From positions 61,462 to 125,461 of the forward strand of contig JALDNG010000783.1 in the NCBI GenBank assembly GCA_024349245.1: 64,000 bases of DNA, read 5' to 3'. Shown here piece by piece: positions 45,201 to 59,600 of the stretch (within the stretch, counting starts at the first letter, position 1; each line of letters opens with the position of its first letter). A program made the position numbers and the translations under genes. The DNA is from Neodontobutis hainanensis. Lineage: Eukaryota; Chordata; Actinopteri; Gobiiformes; Odontobutidae. The notes below the pieces were generated by a model. The model searched no databases. It was given only the letters and a program-made list of their open reading frames with translations, and had not been told where the DNA came from.

Positions 45201-48200
45201 TAACAATTAGAACAGATTGTAGATGTGCAGTAAAACAGACTGTAGACGTGCAGTAAAATAAACTGCAGTAGAGCAGTAGTAAAGACTGTAAACTGGCATT
45301 AGAACAGAATGTAGACATGCAGTAGAACAGACTGTAGATGTGCAGTAGAACAGACTGTTGAGGTGCAGTAATACAGACTGTTGACAATTATTAGAACAGA
45401 CAGTAGAAATGCAGTAGAACAGACTCTAGACAATTATTAGAACAGACTGTAGACGTCTATTAGAACAGATTGTAGATGTGCATTAGAACAGACTGTAGAT
45501 GGGCATTAAAAGAGACTGTAGACAATTATTAAAACAGACAATAGTCGTGCAGTAGAACAGACTGTAGACGAGCAGTAGAACAGACTGTAGACTTGCAGTT
45601 GAACAGATTGTAGATGTGCATTAGAACAGACTGTAGATGTCCAATAGAACATATTGTAAACTTGCAGTAGAACAGACTGCAGAGCAACAGTAGTACAGAC
45701 TCTAGATTGGCATTAGAACAGACTATAGACGTGCAGTAGAAGAGACTATAGAGGAGAAGTAGAACAAACTGTAGAGGTGGAGTAGTAAGGACTGTTATTG
45801 GGCATTAGAACAGACTGTATTCAAGCAATAGAACAGACTATAGATGTCCAGTAGAACAGACTAACGATGCTGCAGAAGAATAGACTTTAAACGTGCATTA
45901 GTACAAACTGTAGACGAGCATTAGAACAAACTGTATATGAGTATTAGAGTAGACTGTAGACATGCTTTAGAACAGAATGTATAGGTGCAGTAGTACAGAC
46001 TGTAGACTTGCATTAGAACAGACTGGAGATGTGCAATAGAACAGACTGTAGACATACAATAGAAGAGACTGTAGAGGTGCAGTTGAACAAAGTTAAGAGC
46101 AGCAGTAGTACAGACTCTAGATTGGTTTTAGACAGACTGTAGACGAGCATTAGAAATGACTGTAAACGCCCAGTAGAACAGACTGGTAATGTGCAGAAGA
46201 ATAGACTCTAGAGGTGCAGTAGTACAAACTGTAGATGAGCATTAGAACAGACTGTATATAAGTATTAGAAAACACTTTAGAAATGCTTTAGAATAGACTG
46301 TAGAGCTGCAATAGTTCAGTATTGTAGACGAGCATTAGAAAAGACCGTATATGAGTATTAGAAATTACTAGACATGCTTTAGAACAGACTGTTGAGGAGC
46401 AGTAATACAGACTGCAAACAAAATTTATACAGACTGTAGAAGTGCAGTAGTACAGACTGTAGATGTGCAATAGAATAGGATGTAGACGTTTATTAGAACA
46501 AACTGTAGACCTGCAGTAGAACAGACTGTAGATGTGCATTAGAAGAGACTATAGACGTTTATAAGAACAGACTGTAGACCTGCAGTAGAACATACCGTAG
46601 ATGAGCAGTAGTACAGACTGTAGATGTGCATTAGAACAGACTTTAGAAGTACAGTAGTAGAGACTGTATATGTGCAGTAAAACAGACTGTAGACGTGCAG
46701 TAGAACAGACTGCAGTAGAGCAGAGGTACAGACTGTAAACTGGCATTAGAACAGACTGTTGTGGTGCAGTTAAACAGACTGTAGACATGCAGTAGAAGAG
46801 ACTGTAGATGAGCAGTAATACAGACTGTAGACTTGCAATAGAACAGACTGTAGATGTGCATTAGAACAGACTGTAGATGTGCATTAGAACAGACTATAGA
46901 TGTGCGTTATAAAAGACTGTAGACGTGCAGTAGAACAGACTGTAGACTTGCATTAGAACAGACTATAGATGTGCATTAGAACAGACTGTAGATGTGGAGT
47001 AAAACAGACTGTAGACGTGCAGTAGAATAAACTGCAGTGGAGCAGTAGTACAGACTGTAAACTGGCATTAGAACAGACTGTAGACATGCAGTAGAACAGA
47101 CTGTAGAGGTGCAGTTATACAGACTGTAGACGCAGTAGAACAGACTGTAAATGAGCAGTAGTACAGACTGTAGACTTTCATTAGAACAGACTGTAGAAGT
47201 GCATTAGAACAGACTCTAGATGAGCATTAGAACAGACTTTAGAAGTGCAGTATTAGAGCCTGTAGATGTGCAGTAGAACAAACTGTAGACGTTTATTAGA
47301 ACAGACTGTAGATGTGCAGTAGAACAGAGTGTAGATGAGCAGTAGTACAGACTGCAGTCTTGCATTAGAACAGACTGTATATGTGCATTAGAACAGACTG
47401 TAGATGTGCAGTAGAATAGACTGACGATGTGCAGAAGAATAGACTGTAGAGATGCAGTAGTTGAGACTTTACACGAGCATTAGAAGACACTGTAGATGTG
47501 CAGTAGAAGAGACTGTAGAGGTGCAGTAGTACAGAATGTTGACAATTATTAGAACAGACTGTAGACATTCAGTAGAACAGACTGTAGATGTGCATTAGAA
47601 GAGATTGTAGACGTTTATTAAAACAGACTATAATCGTGCAGTAGAACAGACTGTAGACGCAATAGAACACACTGTAAAGGTGCAGTTAAAGATACTGTGC
47701 AGTTGAAAATACTTCAGAGCAGCAGTAGTACAGACTATAGATTGGCTTTAGAACTGACTGTAGACAATTTTTAGAACAGACTGTAGATGTGCAGTAGAAC
47801 AGACTGTAGATGAGCAGTAGTACAGATTGTAGACTTGCATTAGAACAGACTGTAGATGTGCAGTAAAACAGACTGTAGACGCTTCAGTTGAACAGACTGT
47901 AGATGTTCATTAGAACAGACTGTAGACATACAATAGAACAGACTGTAGACAAGCATTTTAACAGACTGTAGACATCCAGTAGAAAAGACTGTAGATGTGC
48001 AGTAGTACAGACTAAAGACGTGCATTAGAACAGACTATGAGCGAGCATTAGAACAGATTATAGACTGTAGACGTTTATTAGAACAGACTGTAGACGTGCA
48101 CTAGAACAGACCGTAGATGAGCAGTAGTACAGACTATAGACTTGCATTAGAACAGACTGTAGATGTGCATTAGAACAGACTTTAGAAGTGCAGTAGTAGA

Positions 48201-50670
48201 GACTGTAGATGTGCAGTAGAACAGACTGTAAAGGTGCAGTTAAACAGACTGTAGAGGTGCTGCTGAACAGACTTTAGAGAAGCAGTTGTACAGTCTCTAG
48301 ATTGGATTTAGAACAGACTGTAGATGAGCTTTAGAACAGACTGTAAACGACCAGTAGAAAAGACTGACAAAAAGAGACTGTAGACCACCATTAGAACAAA
48401 CTGTAGATGCGCAATAGAAGAGACTGTAGAAGTGCATTAGTAGAGAATGTTGACAATTATTAAAACAGACTGTAGACATGCAGTAGAACAGAATCTAGAC
48501 AATTATTAGAACAGACTGTAGACATCCAGCAGAACAGACTGTAGATGTGCATTAGAAAAGACTGTAAACGTTTATTAAACAGACTATAGTCGTGCAGTAG
48601 AACAGACTGTAGACGACAATAGAACAGACTGTAGAGATGCAGTTGAACAAACTGTAGACGTGCAATTTAACAGCCTTCAGAGCTGCAGTAGTACAGACTC
48701 TAAATTGGCTTTAGAATAGACTGTAAATGTCCAGTAGAACAGACTGACAATTAGAACAGATTGTAGATGTGCAGTTAAACAGACTATAGACATGCAGTAG
48801 AACAGACTGTAGACATGCAGTAGAAAAGACTGTAGAGGTGCAGTTGTACAGACTGTAGACGTGCAGTAGTTCAGACTGTAGATGAGCAGTAGTACAGACT
48901 GTAGACTTGCATTAGAACAGACTGTAGATGTGCATTAGAACAGACTGTAGATGTGCAGTAGTACAGAATGTTGATAATTATTAGAACAGACAGTAGATGT
49001 GCAGTAGAACGGACTCTAGTCAATTATTAGAACAGACTGTAGACGCCCAGTAGAACAGATTGTAGATGTGCATTAGAACAGACTGTAGATGTGCATTAGA
49101 AGAGACTGTAGACAATTATTAAAACAGACAATAGTCGCAGTAGAACAGACTGTAAACAAGCAGTAGAACAGACTGTAGACAAGCAGTAGAACAGACTGTA
49201 GATGTGCAGTAGAACAGACTGTTGAGGTGCAGTAATACAGACTGCAAACGAGCATTATACAGACTGTAGAAGTGCAGTAGTACAGACTGTAGATATGCAG
49301 TAGAACAGAATGTAGACGTTTATTAGAACAGACTGTATACCTGCAGTAGAACAGACTGTAGATCTGCATTAGAAAAGACTGTAGACGTTTATTAAAATAG
49401 ACTATAGTCGTGCAGTAGAACAGACTGTACACGTGCAATAGAACAGACTGTAGAGGTGCAGTTGAACAGACTGTAGATGTGCATTAGAACAGACTGTAGA
49501 TGTGCATTAGAAGAGACTGTATACAATTATTATAACAGACAATAGTCGTGCAGTAGAACAGACTGTAGACAAGCAGTAGAACAGACTGTAGATGTGCAGT
49601 AGAACAGACTGTTGAGGTGCAGTAATACTGACTGCAAACGAGCATTATACAGACTGTAGAAGTGCAGTAGTATTGACTGTAGATGTGCAGTAGAACAGAA
49701 TGTAGACGTTTATTAGAACAGACTGTATACCTGCAGTAGAACAGACTGTAGATGTGCATTAGAAAAGAGTGTAGACGTTTATTAAAACAGACTATAGTCG
49801 TGCAGTAGAACAGACTGTAGACGTGCAATAGAACAGACTGTAGAGGTGCAGTTGAACAGACTGTAGATGTGCATTAGAACAGACCGTAAATGTGCAATAG
49901 AACAAATTGTAACCTTGCAGTAGAACAGACTGCAGAGCAACAGTAGTACAGACTCTAGATTGGCATTAGAACAGACTGTAGACGTGCAGTAGAAGAGACT
50001 GTAGAGGAGAAGTAGAACAAACTATAGAGGTGGAGTAGTAAGGACTGTTATTGGGCATTAGAACAGACTGTATTCGAGCAATAGAACAGACTATAGATGT
50101 GCAGTAGAACAGACTAAGGATGCTGCAGAAGAATAGACTTTAAAGGTGCATTAGTAGAGACTGTAGACGAGCATTAGAACAGACTGTATATGAGTATTAG
50201 AATAGACTGTAAACATGCTTTAGAACAGACTTTAGTGGTGCAGTAGTACAGACTGCAGACTTGCATTAGAATAGACGGTAGATGTGCAATAGAACAGACT
50301 GTAGACATACAATAGAAGAGACTGTAGAGGTGCAGTTGTACAAACTTCAGAGCAGCAGTAGCACAGACTCTAGATTGGTTTTAGACAGACTGTAGACGAG
50401 CATTAGAAATGACTGTAAACGTCCAGTAGAACAGACAATGTGCAGAAGAATAGACTCTAGAGGTGCATTACTACAGACTGTAGATGAGCATTAGAACATA
50501 CTCTATATGAGTATTAGAAAACACTGTAGAAATGCTTTAGAACAGACTGTAGAGATGCAGTTGTATAGATTGTAGACAAGCATTAAAACAGACTGTAGAA
50601 GTGCAGTACTTCAGACTGTAGATGTGCAGTAGAAAAGACTATAGCGGTGCAGTAGTACAGAATGTCGACA
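42216..50670 (-). repeat. array blocks R2 and R3 (reverse)
   Basis: Reverse-orientation monomers from 42.2 to 50.67 kb, split by the LTR-like insertion at 44215-44926. The left junction is in GTCTACAGAC; the right junction repeats the TTTATTATTGCCC sequence of the R1/F2 boundary. Confidence 0.9.
44215..44926. mobile_element. solo LTR-like insertion, 712 bp
   Basis: Unique sequence starting TGTCAAGTTATGTG and ending TTGACATAACA, so TG...CA with TGT/ACA ends. It is flanked by the direct repeat GTAGA at 44210-44214 and 44927-44931. Part of the minus strand is open (RIKRLWNQLPGSALRT) and faintly recalls the C-terminal end of retrotransposon proteins, but this is too weak to call. GTAGA also occurs in each monomer, so the flanking repeat is weaker evidence than at 27681. 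Confidence 0.7.
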
Positions 50671-53600
50671 TTTATTATTGCCCTTCTACTGTCTCTTCTA
50701 ACGCTGCCTACTGTCTGTATTACTGCACCTCTACAGTCTGTACTAAAGCACATCTACAGTCTGTTCTAATGCTCGTCCACAGTCTATTCTTATGCAGGTC
50801 TTTAGTCTTTACTACTGCACATCTACAGTCTGTTCTAATGGACGCCTACATTCTGTTCTAATGCTCATCTACAGTCTGTTCTATTGTACGTCTACAGTCT
50901 TTTCTACTGCACATCAACAGTCTGTTCTAATGCTCGTCTAAAGTCTGTACAACTGCACCTCTACAGTCTGTTCTACTGCATTAATACAGTCTGATCTAAT
51001 GCCATTTTACAGTCTGTACTATTGCTCTACTGCACTCTATTCTACTGCACGTCTACAGTCATTTTTACTGCACATCTACAATCTGTTCTAATTGTCAGTC
51101 TGTTCTACAATCTACAGTCTGTACTAATTCTGCTCTGAAGTCTGTTCAACTGCACGTCTACAGTCTGTTCAACTGCACCTCTACAGTCTGTACTACGGCA
51201 CTTCTACAGTCTGTTCTAATGCTCGTCTACAGTCTGTATTACTGCACCTCTACAGTCTGTAATAAATGCATGTCTACATTTTTTTTTAAAACTAATATAC
51301 AGTCTGTTCATTTGCTCATCTACAGTCTGTACTACTGCAGCTCTAGAGTCTATTCTTTTGCACATTGTCAGTTTGTTCTACGGGACGTTTACAGTCATTT
51401 CTATTGCTCGTTTAAAGTCTGTTCTAAGGTAATTCTAGAGTTTGTACTACTGCTGCTCTGATTTCTGTTCACCTGCACGTCTACAGTCTGTTTTACTGCA
51501 TATCTACAATCTGTTCTAATTGTCAGTCTGTTCTACTGGACGTTTACAGCCTGTTCTAAAGCTCATCTACAGTCTGTTCTAAAGCCAATCTAGAGTCTGT
51601 ACAACTGCTGCTCTGACATCAGTTCAAATGCACATCTATAGTCTGTTGAACTGGACGTCTACAGTCTGTTTTACTGCACATCTACAGTCTGTTCTAATGC
51701 ACATCTACAGTCTGTTCCAATGCAAGTCTACAGTCTGTACTACTGCTCATCTACAGTCTGTCTTATTGCACATCTACAGTCTGTTCTGATAAACGTCTAC
51801 AGTCTGTTCTACTACACATCTACAGTCTGTACAACTGCACCTCTACTGTCTGTTCTACTGGCTGTCTACAGTCTGTTCTAATGCCATTTTACAGTCTGTA
51901 CTACTGCTCTACTGCACTTCTACAGTCTGTTCTACTGCACGACTATAGTCTGTATAAATAAATGTCTACAGTCTTTTCTAATGCACAACTACAGTGTGTT
52001 CTTGTGGAAGTCTACAGTCTGTTCTAATAATTTTCTAGAGTCTGTTCTACTGCACGCCTACAGTCTCTTCTAATAATAGTCAACATTCTGTACTACAGCA
52101 CCTCTACAGTCTCTTCTACTGCACATCTACAGTTTGTTCTAGTGGTCGTCTACAGTCTGTACTACTTCACCTCTACAGTCTGTTGTAAAGCATGTCTACA
52201 GTCTTTTCTAATACTAATGTACAGTCTGTTCTAATGCTCGTCCACAGTCTGTTCTAATGCAGGTCTTTAGTCTGTACTATTGCACATCTACAGTCTGTTC
52301 TACTGGACGTAAACAGTCTGTTATAATGCTTGTCTACAGTCTGTTTTATTGTACGTCTACAGTCTCTTAAAATGCTACTTTACAGTCTGTAACTCTGCTC
52401 TACCGCATTTTGTTCTACTGCACGCCTACAGTCTTTTTATAAACGTCTATAGTCTATTCTAATGCATATCTACAGTCATTACTTCTGTACTTCTAAAGTC
52501 TATTCTAATGATCATCAACAGTCTGTTCTAATGCAAGTCTACAGTCTTTGCTACTGCTCATCTACAGTATGTACTACTGCACTTCTAAAATCTGTTCTAA
52601 TGCTCATCTGCAGTCTGTATTACTGCACCTCTACAATCTGTTCTAAAGCAAATCTATAGTGTTTTCTAATACTCATATAGAGTCTGTTCTAATGCTCGTC
52701 TACAGTCTGAACTACTACATTTCTACAGTCTGTTATAAATCATGTCTACAGTGTTTTCTAATACTCATATACAGTCTGTTCTAATGCTCGTCTACAGTCT
52801 GTACTACTGCACCTCTATAGTCTATTCTTCTGCACTTTGTCAGTCTGTTCTACTGACGTTTACAGTTTGTTCTAATGCTTGCCTACAGTCTGTTCTACTG
52901 CACGCCTACAGTCTGTTCTACTGCATGTCTGCAGTCTGTTCTGATAAACGTATACAGTCTTTTCTACTACACATCTACAGTCTCTGCTGCTGCACTTCTA
53001 AAGTCTGTTTCTAATGCACATCTACAGTCTGTTCTAATGCAAGTCTATAGTCAGTACTACTGCTCATCTATGGTCTGTTCTAGTGCAGGTCTACAGTCTG
53101 TTCTAATAAACGCCTACAGTCTATAGTCTGTTCTAATGCTCGCCCACAGTCCGTTCTAATGCAAGTCTATAATCTGTACTACTGCTCATTTACAGTCTGT
53201 TCTAATGCAAGTCTACAGTCTGTACTACTGCTCATTTACGGTCTGTTCTACTGCAGGTCTACAGTCTGTTGTAATAAACGTCTACAGTCTGTTCTACTGC
53301 ACATCTACAGTCTGTACTACTGCACTTCTACAGTCTGTTCTAATGCTCGTCTACAGTCTGTATTACTGCACGTCTATAGTCTGTACTACTGCACATCTAC
53401 AGTCTGTTCTAAAGCATGTCTAGAGTGTTTTTAATACTCATATACAGTCTGTTCTAATGCTCGTCTACAGTCTGAACTACTGCACCTCTACAATCTGTTC
53501 TAAAGCATGTCTAGAGTGTTTTCTAATACTCATATAGAGTCTGTTCTAATGATCATCTACAGTCTGAACTACTGCACCTCTACAGTCTGTTCTAAAGTTC

Positions 53601-56600
53601 ATCTACAGTCTTTTCTAAAGCCAATCTAGAGTCTGTACTACTGCTGCTCTAAAGTCTGTTCAACTGCACATCTACAGTCTGGTCTACTGCACATCTACAG
53701 TTTGTTTTAATGCTCCTCTACAGTCTGTACTACTGCACCTCTACAGTCTCTTCTATAGCATGTCTACAGTCTTTTCTAATAGTCATGTACAGTCTGTTCT
53801 AATCCTCGTGTAAAGTCTCAACTACTGCAACTCTTCAGTCTATTCTTCTGCACCTCGTCAGTCTGTTCTACTGCACATCTACAGTCTATTCTAATGGACA
53901 TCTACTGTATGTTCTAATGAAAGTCTACAGTCTGTACAACTGCTCATCTACAGTCTGTTCTACTGCACGTGTACAGTCTGTTTTATTGCTAATCTACAGT
54001 CTGTTCTACTGCACGTTTACAGTCTGTTCTAATACAAGTCTACAGTCTCTACTACTGCTCATTTACAGTCTGTTCTACTGGATGTTTACAGTCTGTTCTA
54101 ATGCTCGTCTACAGTCAGTTTTACAGTCTGTTCTAATGCAAGTCTATAGTCTGTTTTACTACTCATCTACGGTCTGTTCTATTGCAGGTCTACAGTCTGT
54201 TCTAATAAACGTCTACAGTCTGTTCTACTGCACATCTACAGTCTGTTCTAATGCAAGTCTACAGTCTGTATTACTGCTCATCTACAGTCTGTTCTAAAGC
54301 ATGTCTAGAGTGTTTTCTAATACTCATATACAGTCTGTTCTAATGCATGTCTACAGTCAGAAATACTGCACCTTTTACAATATGTTCTAAAGCATGTGCA
54401 GAGTGTTTTCTAAAACTCATATAGAGTCTGTTCTAATACTGCTCTACAGTCTGAACTACTGCAGCTCTACAGTCTGTTCTAAAGCATGTCTAGAGTGTTT
54501 TCTAATACTCATATACAGTCTGTTCTAATGCTTGTCTACAGTCTGTACTACTGCATCTCTACAGTCTATTCTTCTGCACATTGTCAGTCTGTTCTACTGA
54601 CGTTTACAGTCTTTTCTAATTCTCATCTACAGTCTGTATTACTGCACCTCTACAGTCTGTTCTAAAGCATGTTTAGAGTGTTTTCTAATACTCATATACA
54701 GTCTGTTCTAATGTTCGCCTACAGTCGGAACTACTGCACCTCTACATTTTGTTATAAAGCATATCTAGAGTGTTTTCTAATACTTATATAGAGTCTGTTC
54801 TACTGGACGTTTATAGCCTGTTCTAATGCTCGTCTATAGTCAGTTCTAAAGCCAATCTAGAGTCTGTACTACTGCTGCTCTGAAGTCTGCTTAACTGCAC
54901 GTCTACTGTCTGTTCACCTGCACCTCTACAGTCTGTTCTAATGCCAGTTTACAGTCTGTTCAACTGCTCTACTACAGTCTCGTCCACTGCACGCCTACAG
55001 TCTGTTTTACTGCACATCTACAGTCTGTTCTAATGTACATCTACTGTCTGTTCTAATGCAAGCCTACAGTCTGTACTACTGCTCATCTACAGTCTGTTCT
55101 ACTGCACGTCTACAGTCTGTTCTAATGCACATCTACAGTCTGTTCTAATGTAAGTCTACAGTCTGTACTATTGCTCATCTACTGTCTGTTCACCTGCACC
55201 TCTACAGTCTGTTCTAATGCCAGTTTACAGTCTGTACTACTGCTCTACTAAAGTCTATTCCACTGCACGCCTACAGTCTGTTCTACTACACATCTACAGT
55301 CTCTACTACTGCACTTCTAAAGTCTGTTCTAATGCACATCTACACTCTCTTCTAATGCTCGTCTACAGTCCGTACTACTGCATTTCTACAGTCTATTCTT
55401 CTGCACATTGTCAGTCTGTTCTACTGGATGTTGACAGTCTGTTCGAATGCTCGTCTACAGTCAGTTTTACAGTCTGTTCTAATGCAAGTCTATAGTCTGT
55501 TTTACTACTCATCTACGGTCTGTTCTCTTGCAGGTCTACAGTCTGTTCTAATAAACGTCTACAGTCTGTTCTACTGCACATCTACAGTCTGTTCTAATGC
55601 AAGTCTACAGTCTGTATTACTGCTCATCTACAGTCTGTTCTAAAGCATGTCTAGAGTGTTTTCTAATACTCATATACAGTCTGTTCTAATGCATGTCTAC
55701 AGTCTGTACTACTGCATCTCTACAGTCTATTCTTCTGCACATTGTCAGTCTGTTCTACTGGACGTTTACAGTCTTTTCTAATTCTCATCTACAGTCTGTA
55801 TTACTGCACCTCTACAGTCTGTTCTAAAGCATGTTTAGAGTGTTTTCTAATACTCATATACAGTCTGTTCTAATGCATGTCTACAGTCAGAAATACTGCA
55901 CCTTTTACAATATGTTCTAAAGCATGTGCAGAGTGTTTTCTAAAACTCATATAGAGTCTGTTCTAATACTCGTCTACAGTGTGAACTACTGCAGCTCTAC
56001 AGTCTGTTCTAAAGCATGTCTAGAGTGTTTTCTAATACTCATATACAGTCTGTTCTAATGCTTGTCTACAGTCTGTACTACTGCATCTCTACAGTCTATT
56101 CTTCTGCACATTGTCAGTCTGTTCTACTGGACGTTTACAGTCTTTTCTAATTCTCATCTACAGTCTGTATTACTGCACCTCTACAGTCTGTTCTAAAGCA
56201 TGTTTAGAGTGTTTTCTAATACTCATATACAGTCTGTTCTAATGTTCGCCTACAGTCGGAACTACTGCACCTCTACATTTTGTTATAAAGCATATCTAGA
56301 GTGTTTTCTAATACTTATATAGAGTCTGTTCTACTGGACGTTTATAGCCTGTTCTAATGCTCGTCTATAGTCAGTTCTAAAGCCAATCTAGAGTCTGTAC
56401 TACTGCTGCTCTGAAGTCTGCTTAACTGCACGTCTACTGTCTGTTCACCTGCACCTCTACAGTCTGTTCTAATGCCAGTTTACAGTCTGTTCAACTGCTC
56501 TACTACAGTCTCGTCCACTGCACGTCTACAGTCTGTTTTACTGCACATCTACAGTCTGTTCTAATGTACATCTACTGTCTGTTCTAATGCAAGCCTACAG

Positions 56601-59600
56601 TCTGTACTACTGCTCATCTACAGTCTGTTCTACTGCACGTCTACAGTCTGTTCTAATGCACATCTACAGTCTGTTCTAATGTAAGTCTACAGTCTGTACT
56701 ATTGCTCATCTACTGTCTGTTCACCTGCACCTCTACAGTCTGTTCTAATGCCAGTTTACAGTCTGTACTACTGCTCTACTACAGTCTCATCCACTGCACG
56801 TCTACAGTCTGTTCTACTACACATCTACAGTCTCTACTACTGCACTTCTAAAGTCTGTTCTAATGCACATCTACACTCTCTTCTAATGCTCCTACAGTCC
56901 ATTACTGCATTTCTACAGTCTATTCTTCTGCACATTGTCAGTCTGTTCTACTGGATGTTTACAGTCTGTTCTAATGCTCGTCTACAGTCAGTTTTACAGT
57001 CTGTTCTAATGCAAGTCTATAGTCTGTTTTACTACTCATCTACGGTCTGTTCTCTTGCAGTTCTACAGTCTGTTCTAATAAACGTCTACAGTCTGTTCTA
57101 CTGCACATCTACAGTCTGTTCTAATGCAAGTCTACAGTCTGTATTACTGCTCATCTACAGTCTGTTCTAAAGCATGTCTAGAGTGTTTTCTAATACTCAT
57201 ATACAGTCTGTTCTAATGCATGTCTACAGTCTGTACTACTGCATCTCTACAGTCTATTCTTCTGCACATTGTCAGTCTGTTCTACTGGACGTTTACAGTC
57301 TTTTCTAATTCTCATCTACAGTCTGTATTACTGCACCTCTACAGTCTGTTCTAAAGCATGTTTAGAGTGTTTTCTAATACTCATATACAGTCTGTTCTAA
57401 TGTTCGTCTACAGTCGGAACTACTCTATTCTTCTGCACCTCGTCAGTCTGTTCTACTGCACATCTACAGTCTATTCTAATGGACATCTACTGTATGTTCC
57501 AATGAAAGTCTACAGTCTGTACAACTGCTCATCTACAGTCTGTTCTACTGCACGTGTACAGTCTGTTTTATTGCTCATCTACAGTCTGTTCTACTGCACG
57601 TTTACAGTCTGTTCTAATACAAGTCTACAGTCTCTACTACTGCTCATTTACAGTCTGTTCTACTGGATGTTTACAGTCTGTTCTAATGCTCGTCTACAGT
57701 CAGTTTTACAGTCTGTTCTAATGCAAGTCTATAGTCTGTTTTACTACTCATCTACGGTCTGTTCTATTGCAGGTCTACAGTCTGTTCTAATAAACGCTCT
57801 ACAGTCTGTTCTACTGCACATCTACAGTCTGTTCTAATGCAAGTCTACAGTCTGTATTACTGCTCATCTACAGTCTGTTCTAAAGCATGTCTAGAGTGTT
57901 TTCTAATACTCATATACAGTCTGTTCTAATGCATGTCTACAGTCAGAAATACTGCACCTTTTACAATATGTTCTAAAGCATGTGCAGAGTGTTTTCTAAA
58001 ACTCATATAGAGTCTGTTCTAATACTCGTCTACAGTCTGAACTACTGCAGCTCTACAGTCTGTTCTAAAGCATGTCTAGAGTGTTTTCTAATACTCATAT
58101 ACAGTCTGTTCAAATGCTTGTCTACAGTCTGTACTACTGCATCTCTACAGTCTATTCTTCTGCACATTGTCAGTCTGTTCTACTGGACGTTTACAGTCTT
58201 TTCTAATTCTCATCTACAGTCTGTATTACTGCACCTCTACAGTCTGTTCTAAAGCATGTTTAGAGTGTTTTCTAATACTCATATACAGTCTGTTCTAATG
58301 TTCGCCTACAGTCGGAACTACTGCACCTCTACATTTTGTTATAAAGCATATCTAGAGTGTTTTCTAATACTTATATAGAGTCTGTTCTACTGGACGTTTA
58401 TAGCCTGTTCTAATGCTCGTCTATAGTCAGTTCTAAAGCCAATCTAGAGTCTGTACTACTGCTGCTCTGAAGTCTGCTTAACTGCACGTCTACTGTCTGT
58501 TCACCTGCACCTCTACAGTCTGTTCTAATGCCAGTTTACAGTCTGTTCAACTGCTCTACTACAGTCTCGCCCACTGCACGTCTACAGTCTGTTTTACTGC
58601 ACATCTACAGTCTGTTCTAATGTACATCTACTGTCTGTTCTAATGCAAGCCTACAGTCTGTACTACTGCTCATCTACAGTCTGTTCTACTGCACGTCTAC
58701 AGTCTGTTCTAATGCACATCTACAGTCTGTTCTAATGTAAGTCTACAGTCTGTACTATTGCTCATCTACTGTCTGTTCACCTGCACCTCTACAGTCTGTT
58801 CTAATGCCAGTTTACAGTCTGTACTACTGCTCTACTACAGTCTCATCCACTGCACGTCTACAGTCTGTTCTACTACACATCTACAGTCTCTACTACTGCA
58901 CTTCTAAAGTCTGTTCTAATGCACATCTACACTCTCTTCTAATGCTCGTCTACAGTCCGTACTACTGCATTTCTACAGTCTATTCTTCTGCACATTGTCA
59001 GTCTGTTCTACTGGATGTTTACAGTCTGTTCTAATGCTCGTCTACAGTCAGTTTTACAGTCTGTTCTAATGCAAGTCTATAGTCTGTTTTACTACTCATC
59101 TACGGTCTGTTCTCTTGCAGGTCTACAGTCTGTTCTAATAAACGTCTACAGTCTGTTCTACTGCACATCTACAGTCTGTTCTAATGCAAGTCTACAGTCT
59201 GTATTACTGCTCATCTACAGTCTGTTCTAAAGCATGTCTAGAGTGTTTTCTAATACTCATATACAGTCTGTTCTAATGCATGTCTACAGTCTGTACTACT
59301 GCATCTCTACAGTCTATTCTTCTGCACATTGTCAGTCTGTTCTACTGACGTTTACAGTCTTTTCTAATTCTCATCTACAGTCTGTATTACTGCACCTCTA
59401 CAGTCTGTTCTAAAGCATGTTTAGAGTGTTTTCTAATACTCATATACAGTCTGTTCTAATGCATGTCTACAGTCAGAAATACTGCACCTTTTACAATATG
59501 TTCTAAAGCATGTGCAGAGTGTTTTCTAAAACTCATATAGAGTCTGTTCTAATACTCTACAGTCTGAACTACTGCAGCTCTACAGTCTGTTCTAAAGCAT

